The notes beneath the pieces are model-generated. The model had not been told where the DNA came from. It did no database searches and saw nothing but the letters and a program-made list of their open reading frames with translations. Position numbers and translations under genes: made by a program. Positions 41,744 through 50,936 of a stretch of 64,000 nucleotides of DNA are shown here, in pieces. Each line of letters opens with the position of its first letter. Position 1 is the first letter of the stretch. The stretch comes from Stappia stellulata DSM 5886 (GTDB taxonomy: Bacteria; Pseudomonadota; Alphaproteobacteria; Rhizobiales; Stappiaceae), in NCBI RefSeq assembly GCF_000423705.1, contig NZ_KE384082.1, positions 184,843 to 248,842 of the forward strand, written 5' to 3'.

Positions 41744-43417
41744 TTACCGCGGATCCTGGAAGGCGGCCGCATCGGCTCGACGCGCCTCTTCTTCCTCGAC
41801 GAGTTCCTTTTTCGACAATTTGCCGACCATCGTCTTCGGCAGACTGTCGCGGAACTCGATCTCCTGCGGACGCTCGATCGCCGACAGGTGGCCCTTCAGG
41901 AAGGTCTTCAGGTCGTCCTCGGCAAGCGCCTCGCCCTCGCGCAGTTTCACGAAGGCCTTGGGCGCCTGGCCACGATACGCGTCGGGGATGGCGATGACGA
42001 TGACCTCTTCCACCGCGGGGTGCTGGTAAATCGCCTCCTCGATCACGCGCGGATAGACGTTGTAGCCCGAGCACAGGATCAGGTCCTTGATCCGGTCGAC
42101 CAGATAGATGAAGCCATCCTTGTCGCGGTAGCCGACGTCGCCGGTATGGAGCACCCCGCCTTCCAGCGCCCGCGCGGTTTCTTCCGGACGATTGTAGTAG
42201 CCTGCCATGACCTGCGGACCCGAGACGACCAGCTCGCCCTTCTCGCCCTCCGGCGCATCCCGGGTCAGATCATCCAGATCCCGGAATCCGATGGTCGTGC
42301 CCGGCGCGGCAAGGCCGATCGATCCGGAGCGCCGGTTCTCGTTGAGCGGATTGGCAGTGACCAGCGGCGAGGCCTCCGTCAGGCCGTAGCCCTCCACCAG
42401 AATACAGCCGGTGCGGCCCTCGAACTCCTCCTTCACCTCGACCGGCAAGGGAGCGCCGCCGGAAATGCAGAGCTTGATCGACGTCAGGTCGTAGCCGCGC
42501 GCCACCGGAGAGCTGTTGATCGCGGTGTAGATCGTCGGAACGCCCGGAAACAGGGTGATTTTTTTCCGCTTGATCGTGTCGAGCAGCATCTTCAGTTCGA
42601 AACGCGGCAGGAGCACCATTTCCGCGCCGATGGAAACGGGAAGGTTCTGCGCCACGGTCATGGCGAAGACATGGAAGAACGGAAGCACGCACAGCTTCTT
42701 CTCCTCGCCCGGACGGGCGTCCGCAAACAACGTGCGCAATTGCTCCAGATTGGCAGACAGATTGGCGTGGGTCAGCATTGCTCCCTTGGGAACGCCGGTG
42801 GTGCCGCCCGTGTACTGAAAGACAGCGATATCGGTCACCGGGTCGATTTCGACCGGTGTCGGCGTCTTCCCGTCGCGCGCGATCTCCGCGTATCTTGGAT
42901 GGGCCGCATCGCGGGGAATGTCGGCGCGCTCCTTGCGCTTGAACAGCGAGAACAGCAGCTTCTTCGGCTGCGGCAGGATGTCGGCCATCGGGCAGACGAT
43001 GATCGTGTCAAGCGAGCCTTCCCGGCGCACCGCCTCGACCTTGTCGTAGATCACCTTGAGATCGAGCGTGACCATGACGCGCACGCCCGCGTCACGCGCC
43101 TGGAACGACAGTTCACGCTCCACATAGAGCGGATTGAAGTTGACGATAATGCCGCCGATCCTGAGGACGGCAAAGTAGAAGACCGTATAGTAGGGCGTGT
43201 TGGGAAGGCACAGGCCCACCTTGTCGCCCTTGCCGATCCCCATGTCCTGAAGTCCGGCCGCCGTGCGCGCGACCATGGCGCCGATCTCGGAGTAGCTCCA
43301 GCCCTTGCCCAAGAAATCCATCGCCGGCCGGGCGCCGAAATCGCGCACCGTGGCGTCGAGGTAGGCGTGAAGCGGCTTTGGATGAAAATCGGCAAGCCAG
43401 TTCTGCGCGTCGGTCAC
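41744..43417 (-). CDS. long-chain acyl-CoA ligase (AMP-binding family)
   Basis: A 557-residue adenylate-forming enzyme. The P-loop YTGGTTGVPKGAM (about 205-217), the A5 motif VEGYGLTEASPL, the A7 region GELVVSGPQVMAGYYNRPEET with HTGDVGY, and the catalytic Lys near the C-terminus in LPKTMVGKLSKKEL are all present. Length and motif spacing fit FadD-type fatty acyl-CoA synthetases. GTG start at 43417, with GGGAGGAG 6 bases upstream. It is probably monocistronic; a role in fatty-acid activation alongside the FadL-type porin is plausible but the genes are not linked. Confidence 0.9.
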   Translation of the reverse strand: MTDAQNWLADFHPKPLHAYLDATVRDFGARPAMDFLGKGWSYSEIGAMVARTAAGLQDMGIGKGDKVGLCLPNTPYYTVFYFAVLRIGGIIVNFNPLYVERELSFQARDAGVRVMVTLDLKVIYDKVEAVRREGSLDTIIVCPMADILPQPKKLLFSLFKRKERADIPRDAAHPRYAEIARDGKTPTPVEIDPVTDIAVFQYTGGTTGVPKGAMLTHANLSANLEQLRTLFADARPGEEKKLCVLPFFHVFAMTVAQNLPVSIGAEMVLLPRFELKMLLDTIKRKKITLFPGVPTIYTAINSSPVARGYDLTSIKLCISGGAPLPVEVKEEFEGRTGCILVEGYGLTEASPLVTANPLNENRRSGSIGLAAPGTTIGFRDLDDLTRDAPEGEKGELVVSGPQVMAGYYNRPEETARALEGGVLHTGDVGYRDKDGFIYLVDRIKDLILCSGYNVYPRVIEEAIYQHPAVEEVIVIAIPDAYRGQAPKAFVKLREGEALAEDDLKTFLKGHLSAIERPQEIEFRDSLPKTMVGKLSKKELVEEEEARRADAAAFQDPR

Positions 43418-43619
43418 GGATGCTCCTCCCCTGAATGCTTTTTACAAGCGCGGCACGCCGTCTCCCCCGGCGCATCGAGCATGAAACATGACCAAGCCTT
43501 CCGTTTACGTCAACGGAAAATGCGGGCGACCGACGGCCGTATCTCCTACAGATAGGATACGCGAGCGCACATCCAATCCTCCACCGGCCGGTCGCGGCGG
43601 GCGCGCGTCGCGTGGCGGT

Positions 43620-45341
43620 TCACGTCTCCAGCAGCGCAAAGCGGTCGACATCGAACATCCCCTTGTCGGTGATCTTGAGATGCGGGATCACCGGCAGCGG
43701 CAGGAACGCCACCTGGAGGAACGGTTCGTCCAGCGTGCAGCCCAGCGCCCTGGCCGCCGCGCGCAAATCCTCCAGCCGATGGCGGACCGTCTCGAACGGC
43801 TCCAGGCTCATCAGGCCGGCGACCGGAAGGGCAAGTTCCGCCGTCACCCCGGTCTCGTCGGCGACAACGAAACCGCCCTGCAGGTCGGCGATCCGGTTCA
43901 CCGCGGCCGCCATTGCCGCATCGTCCACCCCGACCACGCAGATGTTGTGGCTGTCATGGCCGACCGAAGAGGCGATGGCGCCCCGCATCAGGCCGAAACC
44001 GGAGACAAAGCCGCGGCCGATGCCCCCGGTCCGGCCATGGCGTTCCACCACGGCGACCTTGGCGACATCCTGCGCCGGATCGGCCGCGACCGTGCCGGCC
44101 CCGACCGGCAGCGTGCGGCTCAGCCGTTCCGTGATGATACGCCCCGGCACGACGCCGATCACCGCGCGCTCGTTCGCGGCATCCGCCGGCACCGCGAAAT
44201 CCGCTTCCTCGATATGACGCAAGTGAACGCTCTTCAGCCCGACCGGCGCAAGCGGCGTCCGTTCGACAAACGCCGCCTCATCCACCAGACGACCGGCGGC
44301 GATCACCGAATGCACACGGCAGTCCTCCAGATCGTCGAGCAGCACGAGATCCGCCCGCCACCCCGGCGCGACCAGCCCGCGGTCGCGCAGGCCGAAGGCC
44401 ATGGCCGCCGACCAGCTTGCCGCGCGATAGGCGTCCTGGGGCCGTGCGCCCCGCCCGATCAGCCGTCGGATCATGCTGTCGAGATGTCCTTCCTCGGCAA
44501 TATCCAGCGGATTGCGGTCGTCGGTGCAAAGACACACGAAGGAGGCGGTGTCGGGTGTCAGGATCTCCGCGAGCGCCTCCAGGTCCTTGGACACCGAGCC
44601 TTCGCGGATCAGCACGCTCATGCCCTTGGCAAGCTTTTCCCGCGCCTCTTCGGCCGTCGTCGCCTCGTGGTCGGTACGGATCCGGGCCGCGAGATAGCCG
44701 TTGAGGTCGAGCCCCGTCACCAGCGGCGCATGCCCGTCGATATGGCCATTCTGAAAGGCTGCAAGCTTTGCGATAACCGCAGGGTCGCGGTTGAGCACGC
44801 CTGGAAAATTCATGAACTCCGCAAGGCCGATCACCTGTGCATGCGCGCGCAGCGGAAGAAGATCGTCGATCTCGAGCCGGGCGCCGGCGGTCTCGAAGGC
44901 GGTTGCCGGGACACAGGACGACAGGTTGACCCGAAGGTCCATCACGGTGCGCTCCGAGGCATCGAGAAAATAGCGAATGCCGTCCGCGCCGAGCACATTG
45001 GCGATCTCGTGCGGATCGCAGATCGCCGTGGTCACGCCATGCGGCAGCACGCAGCGGTCGAACTCCAGCGGCGTGACCAGCGAGGATTCCACATGCAGAT
45101 GCGTGTCGATGAAGCCCGGAACGACGATGCGCCCGTCCGCGTCGATCTCCCGGTCGCCACTGTAGCGCGCATGCGTCCCGACGATCCGCTCGCCGACGAT
45201 GGCGATGTCGCACTCCGTCACGGAACCGTCCATCACCGAAAACAGCCGCGCATTGCGGATCACCAGATCGGCCGGGACCTCGCCGCGTCCGGCGGCAATG
45301 GCGCGGGTGAGAAATTCTTGCGTATCGGCGGTGTCGGGCAT
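43620..45341 (-). CDS. ade: adenine deaminase
   Basis: A 573-residue amidohydrolase. The metal-binding D-T-H-L-H-V-E-S motif (His81, His83) sits after IVVPGFI. Further family marks are [32 protein letters not shown] and CLCTDDRNP, then the C-terminal adenase domain ([28 protein letters not shown]). It converts adenine to hypoxanthine and ammonia in purine salvage/catabolism. The ATG at 45341 follows GGAGAATTCC; the longer frame runs through the divergent promoter region. Divergent from the ROK regulator. Confidence 0.93.
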   Translation of the reverse strand: MPDTADTQEFLTRAIAAGRGEVPADLVIRNARLFSVMDGSVTECDIAIVGERIVGTHARYSGDREIDADGRIVVPGFIDTHLHVESSLVTPLEFDRCVLPHGVTTAICDPHEIANVLGADGIRYFLDASERTVMDLRVNLSSCVPATAFETAGARLEIDDLLPLRAHAQVIGLAEFMNFPGVLNRDPAVIAKLAAFQNGHIDGHAPLVTGLDLNGYLAARIRTDHEATTAEEAREKLAKGMSVLIREGSVSKDLEALAEILTPDTASFVCLCTDDRNPLDIAEEGHLDSMIRRLIGRGARPQDAYRAASWSAAMAFGLRDRGLVAPGWRADLVLLDDLEDCRVHSVIAAGRLVDEAAFVERTPLAPVGLKSVHLRHIEEADFAVPADAANERAVIGVVPGRIITERLSRTLPVGAGTVAADPAQDVAKVAVVERHGRTGGIGRGFVSGFGLMRGAIASSVGHDSHNICVVGVDDAAMAAAVNRIADLQGGFVVADETGVTAELALPVAGLMSLEPFETVRHRLEDLRAAARALGCTLDEPFLQVAFLPLPVIPHLKITDKGMFDVDRFALLET

Positions 45342-45527
45342 GGAATTCTCCGTGACGCGTGTCGGCTTGCAGGAACGATGTGCGCGCCGCACGTCGCGAC
45401 GCAGCCCCGTCGTGAATATCGCATGCCGAAGCCGAACCATGCCAGCGCTCTGGACACCGGTCGACAGAACGCGCAGACGCCGTAACGTCACCCAGACTGC
45501 ACATTCATTCAGCGCAAAAGAATATAT

Positions 45528-45557
45528 TTGACAAGTATCATTTTTTCGGCAATTAAT
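45528..45557 (+). promoter_or_regulatory. probable promoter of the ROK regulator gene
   Basis: Perfect -35 TTGACA (45528-45533), 18-base spacer, ATTAAT (45552-45557) as -10. The -10 coincides with the left arm of the inverted repeat, so a protein bound there would block transcription. Confidence 0.6.
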
Positions 45558-45579
45558 TAAATCAGATAAATTAATTAAT
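45552..45579. promoter_or_regulatory. perfect inverted repeat, candidate ROK-regulator operator
   Basis: ATTAATTAA (45552-45560) and TTAATTAAT (45571-45579) form a perfect 9-10-9 inverted repeat, standing out in otherwise GC-rich DNA, 58 bases before the regulator's start codon. AT-rich palindromes are typical for NagC/Mlc-type ROK repressors; autoregulation is the likely use, by inference from position. Confidence 0.65.
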
Positions 45580-45636
45580 CGCACCCGCATCCGGCACACG
45601 GTACGCGGACGGTTACAAACGCCGGTCAGGGGATTG

Positions 45637-46923
45637 ATGGTGCCCGTACGTCCACTCGTCGGTCAAGGTTCCAATTCGGCGCAGCTGCGTCGTTACAACG
45701 AACGTATCGTGCTCCAGGCCCTGCGGCGCGTCGGAGAAGCATCCAAGGCGGACCTTGCCCGGCTTGCCCAGCTGACCAACGCGGCCATCGGCGGCATCAT
45801 TCAGGAGCTGACGGCCGCCGGGCTGATCGACACCCTCGGCAAGCGCCATGACGGCGGGCGCGGTCAGCCGGCAACCATGCTGCGGATCGCGGCATCGGGG
45901 GCTTATGGTTTCGGCGTGCGTCTCGACCGGACCTCGATCGAGACCGTGCTCGCGGATTTCTCGGGCCGTATTATCGGCCGCCAGTCGCATGACCGGTTTC
46001 TCCCCACCCCGGAACGGGCGGTCGAACTGGTCGCCGGCGATATCGCGACGCTGCTCAAGCTGATCGAGCCGGACGAGCGCGACCGCATCGCAGGCGTCGG
46101 GCTGGCGATGCCCTTCAATCTCGGGGCCTGGCTGCGCGAGCTCGGTCTTCCGGCCGAAACCTTCCGCCGCTGGGACGAGGTCGACTTCACCGCATTGCTC
46201 GAAGACGCCATCGCCTACCCCGTCTTTTCCGAAAACGACGGCACGGCGGCGGCCATAGCGGAGCTGTTTTCCGGCGCAGGGCGGCTGTCGGACAATTTTC
46301 TCTACCTGTTCCTCGGGCCGGCGATCGGCGGCGGCGTCGTCACCGGCGGCGATTGCCTGAAAGGCGTCAACGGCAACGCCGGCGACGTTGCCATGATCCC
46401 GGTTCCGCCGAGCCGTCTGGTTTCCTCTCCGCGCCCGCGCGGGGAAATGGACATTCTCCTGACCCGTGCCTCGCTTTCCGCCCTCAAGCGCCACCTCGCC
46501 CATCACGGGGTGCAGGCGGATACGCGCGGCGAGCTCGAGCTTGCCGTGGAAAACGGTCATCCCGCCGTCGACGAATGGCTCGACGATTGCGTCGCCGCCC
46601 TGGCGCCGGCCGTCTGGTCGGCAATCTCGCTGCTCGACGTGCCGCTCGTCGTGATCGACTTTGATATCGATGGCGGCCTGGCCGCGCGCCTGCTGAACGA
46701 CCTCGCGGCGGCGCTCGAGGCCGCCGCCCCGGAAGCGCGCAACCCGCCGCGTCTGCAGCGCGGATCCTTCGGCTCCGACGCAGGGGCCGCAGGTGCCTCC
46801 AACCTGCCGATCTTTTTCAACTATTCGCCGCGCACCGCCATCCTGACCGGACGCGGGGCGAAACAGGGTGCCACACAAACGAGACATGCGGATCAACCGC
46901 ATGCGGCAGCGGGCGGCACCTGA
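45637..46923 (+). CDS. frcR: ROK-family transcriptional regulator of the fructose operon (FrcR-like)
   Basis: Encodes 428 residues. The N-terminal winged HTH (about 15-70) includes [38 protein letters not shown]; the rest is the ROK sugar-kinase-like domain (GYGFGV-like [45 protein letters not shown]). The zinc-binding cysteine cluster usual in ROK proteins is not visible. ATG 45637 follows AGGGG. It directly precedes frcBCA, the same order as in Rhizobiales fructose operons, so it probably represses that operon and responds to fructose or fructose phosphate. The symbol is given by synteny. Confidence 0.85.
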   Translation: MVPVRPLVGQGSNSAQLRRYNERIVLQALRRVGEASKADLARLAQLTNAAIGGIIQELTAAGLIDTLGKRHDGGRGQPATMLRIAASGAYGFGVRLDRTSIETVLADFSGRIIGRQSHDRFLPTPERAVELVAGDIATLLKLIEPDERDRIAGVGLAMPFNLGAWLRELGLPAETFRRWDEVDFTALLEDAIAYPVFSENDGTAAAIAELFSGAGRLSDNFLYLFLGPAIGGGVVTGGDCLKGVNGNAGDVAMIPVPPSRLVSSPRPRGEMDILLTRASLSALKRHLAHHGVQADTRGELELAVENGHPAVDEWLDDCVAALAPAVWSAISLLDVPLVVIDFDIDGGLAARLLNDLAAALEAAAPEARNPPRLQRGSFGSDAGAAGASNLPIFFNYSPRTAILTGRGAKQGATQTRHADQPHAAAGGT

Positions 46924-46987
46924 CGACCTCCTCCGGCAACGCCGGCGGAGACAAGCTGTGTCAAACGACCACTGGGAGGAGACTGAC

Positions 46988-48004
46988 ATGCTACGCAATC
47001 TGATGCTTGCCGGAACCATTGTCGGAGCCGTTGCCGCCACACCGGCGCTCGCCGCCGACATGAATGCCTGCCTGGTCACAAAGACGGACACCAATCCGTT
47101 CTTCGTGAAGATGAAGGAAGGCGCCACCGCAAAGGCGGAAGAACTCGGGATGACGCTCAAGTCCTATGCCGGCCGGATCGACGGCGACCATGACGCGCAG
47201 GTCGCTGCCATCGAAACCTGCATCGCCGATGGCGCCAAGGGCATCCTGATCACCGCCTCGGACACAAAGGCCATCGTCGACAGCGTTCGCCAGGCCCGCG
47301 ACGCCGGCATTCTGGTGATCGCCCTCGACACGCCGCTGGAGCCGATCGACGCGGCCGACGCGACGTTTGCGACCGACAACTTCAAGGCCGGCGAACTGAT
47401 CGGCCAGTGGGCCGCCGCGAGCCTCCGCGACGAAGCGGCGAACGCCCGCATCGCCATGCTCGACCTCGCCGTCAGCCAGCCCTCCGTCGGCGTGTTGCGC
47501 GACCAGGGGTTCATGACCGGCTTCGGCATCGACGTGAAGGATCCGAACCGCTGGGGCGACGAGGACGACCCCCGCATCGTCGGCCACGACGTCACCGCCG
47601 GCAACGAGGAAGGCGGCCGCACGGCGATGGAGAACCTTCTCACCAAGGATCCGACGATCAATGTCGTCTACACGATCAACGAACCGGCCGCCGCCGGCGC
47701 CTATGAGGCGCTGAAGGCCATGGGCCGGGAAAGCGACGTGCTGATCGTCTCGGTCGACGGCGGGTGCCCGGGCGTGCGCAATGTCGCCGACGGCGTCATC
47801 GGCGCCACGTCGCAGCAGTACCCGCTGCTGATGGCATCGCTCGGCATCGAGGCGATCAAGGCCTTTGCCGACACCGGCAAAAAGCCCGAGCCGACACCCG
47901 GCAAGACGTTCTTCGATACCGGCGTCGCGCTGGTGACCGACAAGCCCGTGGAGGGCGTGTCCTCCATCGACACCAAGGAAGGCCTGGACAAGTGCTGGGG
48001 CTGA
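46988..48004 (+). CDS. frcB: fructose ABC transporter periplasmic binding protein
   Basis: A 338-residue protein with a Sec signal peptide ([22 protein letters not shown], cut before ADMN). Type I periplasmic fold of the ribose/fructose class: [92 protein letters not shown]. This matches FrcB of Sinorhizobium closely in motif order. GGGAGGAG lies 7 bases before the ATG. It is the first structural gene, with a strong intercistronic hairpin after it that could keep its mRNA more abundant than that of the membrane genes. Confidence 0.9.
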   Translation: MLRNLMLAGTIVGAVAATPALAADMNACLVTKTDTNPFFVKMKEGATAKAEELGMTLKSYAGRIDGDHDAQVAAIETCIADGAKGILITASDTKAIVDSVRQARDAGILVIALDTPLEPIDAADATFATDNFKAGELIGQWAAASLRDEAANARIAMLDLAVSQPSVGVLRDQGFMTGFGIDVKDPNRWGDEDDPRIVGHDVTAGNEEGGRTAMENLLTKDPTINVVYTINEPAAAGAYEALKAMGRESDVLIVSVDGGCPGVRNVADGVIGATSQQYPLLMASLGIEAIKAFADTGKKPEPTPGKTFFDTGVALVTDKPVEGVSSIDTKEGLDKCWG

Positions 48005-48038
48005 TTGCCCGCGCACGCTAGGCCGGGAACGCCCGGAC

Positions 48039-48062
48039 GCGGGGCGGCCCCAGCCGCCCCGC
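48039..48062 (+). other. intercistronic stem-loop between frcB and frcC
   Basis: GCGGGGCGGC (48039-48048) pairs perfectly with GCCGCCCCGC (48053-48062) around a CCCA loop: a 10-bp, very GC-rich stem without a T-run. Such structures behind binding-protein genes stabilise the upstream mRNA and allow partial read-through into the permease gene. Confidence 0.8.
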
Positions 48063-48108
48063 CCATCTTGGAACAACGCCGGGGCCCGGCGGTCTTGGGA
48101 GGGACATC

Positions 48109-49185
48109 ATGAGCGAAAGGGATGCACGCGACGCGGAGGGTTACGGGGAGGGTCTTGCAACGCGCTCCGGCGACGTCGCAACATTCGACGGACAAGGGCA
48201 TTCGTTGCTCGACGCGATCCAGCACAAGCTGCATGCACGACCTGAGTTCGTGCCGCTGATCGTGCTGGTCGTCTCCGTTGCAATCTTCGGGGTTGTTCTG
48301 GGTTCGAAATTCTTCTCGCCCTTCGCTTTGACCCTGATCCTTCAACAGGTCGCCATCGTCGGCATCGTCGGCTGCGCCCAGTCCCTTGTGATCCTCACAG
48401 CCGGCATCGACCTCTCGGTCGGCGCGATCATGGTGCTGTCCTCCGTGGTAATGGGCCAGTTCACCTTCCGCTACGGTCTTCCGCCGGAAATCGCCGTCCT
48501 GTGCGGCCTCGCCTGCGGCGCGCTCTGCGGCATGATCAACGGCATGCTGGTCGCCCTGATGCGCCTGCCGCCCTTCATCGTCACGCTCGGCATGTGGCAG
48601 ATCGTGCTCGCCACCAACTTTCTCTTTTCCGCCAACGAGACCATTCGCAGCCAGGACATCGAGGCCCAGGCCCCGATTCTTCAGTTCTTCGGCGAGAAAT
48701 TCAACATCGGCGGCGCCATCTTCACCTATGGCGTGATCGCGCTTTTCGTCCTGGTGCTTGTGTTGAATTACGCGCTCAACCACACCGCCTGGGGACGCCA
48801 TGTCATGGCGATCGGCGACGACCCGGACGCGGCCGAACTTGCCGGCGTGCGCGTCGCCCGGATGCGGATCTCGGTCTATACGCTCGCCGGTCTGATCTGC
48901 GCGCTTGCCGGCTGGGTGATGATCGGCCGCCTCGGCTCCGTCTCGCCGACGACCGGCCAGTTCACCAACATCGAATCCATCACCGCCGTGGTGATCGGCG
49001 GCATCTCGCTCTTCGGCGGACGCGGCTCCGTGCTCGGCATGCTGTTCGGCGCGCTGATTGTCGGCGTATTCTCGCTCGGCCTCAGGCTGATCGGCACCGA
49101 TCCGCAGTGGACCTACCTTCTCATCGGCGTGCTGATCATCGTCGCCGTCGCCATCGACCAGTGGATTCGAAAGGTGGCCGCATGA
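48109..49185 (+). CDS. frcC: fructose ABC transporter permease
   Basis: A 358-residue membrane protein with about ten hydrophobic segments after a 45-residue polar N-terminus. The RbsC/FrcC family motif SLVILTAGIDLSVGAIMVLSSV, TLGMWQIV, GRHVMAIGDDPDAAELAGV and GGISLFGGRGSVLGMLFGALIVGV are present. A single permease gene implies a homodimer in the transporter. GGGAGGG precedes the ATG. The stop overlaps the frcA start (ATGA), so translation of permease and ATPase is coupled. Confidence 0.92.
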   Translation: MSERDARDAEGYGEGLATRSGDVATFDGQGHSLLDAIQHKLHARPEFVPLIVLVVSVAIFGVVLGSKFFSPFALTLILQQVAIVGIVGCAQSLVILTAGIDLSVGAIMVLSSVVMGQFTFRYGLPPEIAVLCGLACGALCGMINGMLVALMRLPPFIVTLGMWQIVLATNFLFSANETIRSQDIEAQAPILQFFGEKFNIGGAIFTYGVIALFVLVLVLNYALNHTAWGRHVMAIGDDPDAAELAGVRVARMRISVYTLAGLICALAGWVMIGRLGSVSPTTGQFTNIESITAVVIGGISLFGGRGSVLGMLFGALIVGVFSLGLRLIGTDPQWTYLLIGVLIIVAVAIDQWIRKVAA

Positions 49186-49985
49186 CCCGCGAACCCATCC
49201 TCACCGCCCGTGGCCTGGTCAAGCGCTACGGGCGCGTCGTTGCCCTCGATCGCACGGATTTCGATCTCTACCCCGGCGAGGTCCTGGCCGTGATCGGCGA
49301 CAACGGCGCGGGAAAATCGACGCTCATCAAGGCGATCTCCGGCGCTGTCACGCCCGACGCCGGCGAGATCCGGCTGGAAGGCCGGCCGGTGCATTTCACG
49401 TCGCCGATGCGCGCGCGCGACGCCGGCATCGAGACCGTCTACCAGAACCTCGCGCTGTCGCCGGCGCTCTCCATCGCCGACAATCTGTTCATGGGCCGCG
49501 AATTGCGCGCGCCGGGACTCATGGGCAAGATCTTCCGCAAGCTCGACCGCAAGGAAATGGAGCGGATCGCCCGCGACAAGCTGTCCGAGCTTGGCCTGAT
49601 GACCATCCAGAACATCAATCAGGCCGTGGAGACGCTGTCGGGCGGCCAGCGCCAGGGGGTGGCGGTGGCGCGCGCCGCTGCCTTCGGGTCCAAGGTGGTG
49701 ATCATGGACGAACCGACGGCCGCGCTTGGCGTGAAGGAAAGCCGGCGCGTGCTCGAGCTGATCCGCGACGTCAAGGCGCGCGGCCTTCCCATCGTGCTGA
49801 TCTCCCACAACATGCCGCATGTCTTCGAGGTCGCGGACCGCATCCACATTCACAGGCTCGGCAGGCGGATCGCGGTGATCCGGCCGTCCGACTACTCCAT
49901 GTCGGACGCGGTCGCGATCATGACCGGCGCGATGGAACCGCCAGACGCCCCGGCGGCGGAGCGTGCAGACGGGGCCGGCCCGTGA
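49182..49985 (+). CDS. frcA: fructose ABC transporter ATPase
   Basis: A 267-residue ATPase with a single nucleotide-binding domain, unlike the tandem RbsA type but as in FrcA. Walker A GDNGAGKST (about 38-46), Q-loop TVYQNLALSP, signature LSGGQRQGVAVARA, Walker B VVIMDEPTAALG, switch LISHNMPH. The non-conserved C-terminal tail (PPDAPAAERADGAGP) is Ala/Pro-rich. Its TGA overlaps the GTG start of the kinase gene (GTGA). Provides energy for fructose uptake at the inner membrane. Confidence 0.92.
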   Translation: MTREPILTARGLVKRYGRVVALDRTDFDLYPGEVLAVIGDNGAGKSTLIKAISGAVTPDAGEIRLEGRPVHFTSPMRARDAGIETVYQNLALSPALSIADNLFMGRELRAPGLMGKIFRKLDRKEMERIARDKLSELGLMTIQNINQAVETLSGGQRQGVAVARAAAFGSKVVIMDEPTAALGVKESRRVLELIRDVKARGLPIVLISHNMPHVFEVADRIHIHRLGRRIAVIRPSDYSMSDAVAIMTGAMEPPDAPAAERADGAGP

Positions 49986-50926
49986 TCCTCGTCTGCGGCG
50001 AAGCGCTGTTCGATCTTTTCGCCGACGAAACAAGCGGGCGGCTGACGCTCGATGCAAGGATCGGCGGCTCGCCGTTCAACGTCGCCGTCGGTCTTGCCCG
50101 CCTCGGAACGCCGGCCGCCTTTTTCGGCGCGCTGTCGCGCGACCTTTTCGGCCAGCGGCTGCGCGGCGCGCTGGATACGGAAGGCGTCGATCTCTCCTTC
50201 GCGCTTGAGACGGATGCGCTCACCACCTTGAGCGTCGTCGGACTCGACGCCAGCGGCAGCCCCGCCTACGGCTTTTACGGCAAGGATGCGGCCGACCGGC
50301 AGGTGCAGCTGACAGACCTGCCCGACCTGCCCGACACGGTCGACACCGTCCAGATCGGGTCTTACGCCGCCCTCGTGCCGCCGGTCGGCGACAGTCTGCT
50401 GGCGCTCGCCGCCCGCGAGCACGGGCGCCGGATGATCGCCTATGATCCGAACGTGCGCCCGACCGTGTCCCCCGATCTGGACGCCTGGCGAAAGCGCTTC
50501 GCCGACTATCTGCCGCATGTCGACCTGCTCAAGATCAGTCTGGAGGATCTGGAGCTGATGTTTCCGGGCGACGCTCCGCAGACGCTCGCCGAGATCTGGC
50601 TGGCACAGGGGCCGGCCCTTGTCGTGATCACCAAGGGAGGCGACGGCGCCACCGCGTTCTCCGCCCGTCACCAGGTCGACAGTCCGGGCGAAAAGATCAA
50701 GGTTGCGGACACCGTGGGGGCCGGCGACACTTTCCAGGCGGCCCTCCTGACCCGGCTCGGCGAGACCCGTGTCCGCTCCCGTGCAGCCCTTGAAGACCTG
50801 GCGCCGCGTGACATGATAGACCTTCTGGGGTTCGCGGCCCAAGCCGCTGCCCTCACCTGCTCCCGACGCGGCGCGGACCTGCCCCGCCGCGCCGAAATCG
50901 ACCTTCTCGACACCGTTTCCCGCTGA
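49982..50926 (+). CDS. frcK: PfkB-family fructokinase of the fructose operon
   Basis: A 314-residue ribokinase-fold sugar kinase. GEALFDLFADE at the N-terminus, GGSPFNVAVGLARLG (substrate-side signature), and the C-terminal signature VADTVGAGDTFQAALL with the catalytic Asp. GTG start overlapping the frcA stop. Position matches frcK, and a fructokinase producing fructose-6-phosphate fits the presence of pgi and zwf nearby. The family also contains 2-keto-3-deoxygluconate kinases, so the sugar is assigned by context. Confidence 0.87.
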   Translation: MILVCGEALFDLFADETSGRLTLDARIGGSPFNVAVGLARLGTPAAFFGALSRDLFGQRLRGALDTEGVDLSFALETDALTTLSVVGLDASGSPAYGFYGKDAADRQVQLTDLPDLPDTVDTVQIGSYAALVPPVGDSLLALAAREHGRRMIAYDPNVRPTVSPDLDAWRKRFADYLPHVDLLKISLEDLELMFPGDAPQTLAEIWLAQGPALVVITKGGDGATAFSARHQVDSPGEKIKVADTVGAGDTFQAALLTRLGETRVRSRAALEDLAPRDMIDLLGFAAQAAALTCSRRGADLPRRAEIDLLDTVSR

Positions 50927-50936
50927 AAGGACACTC

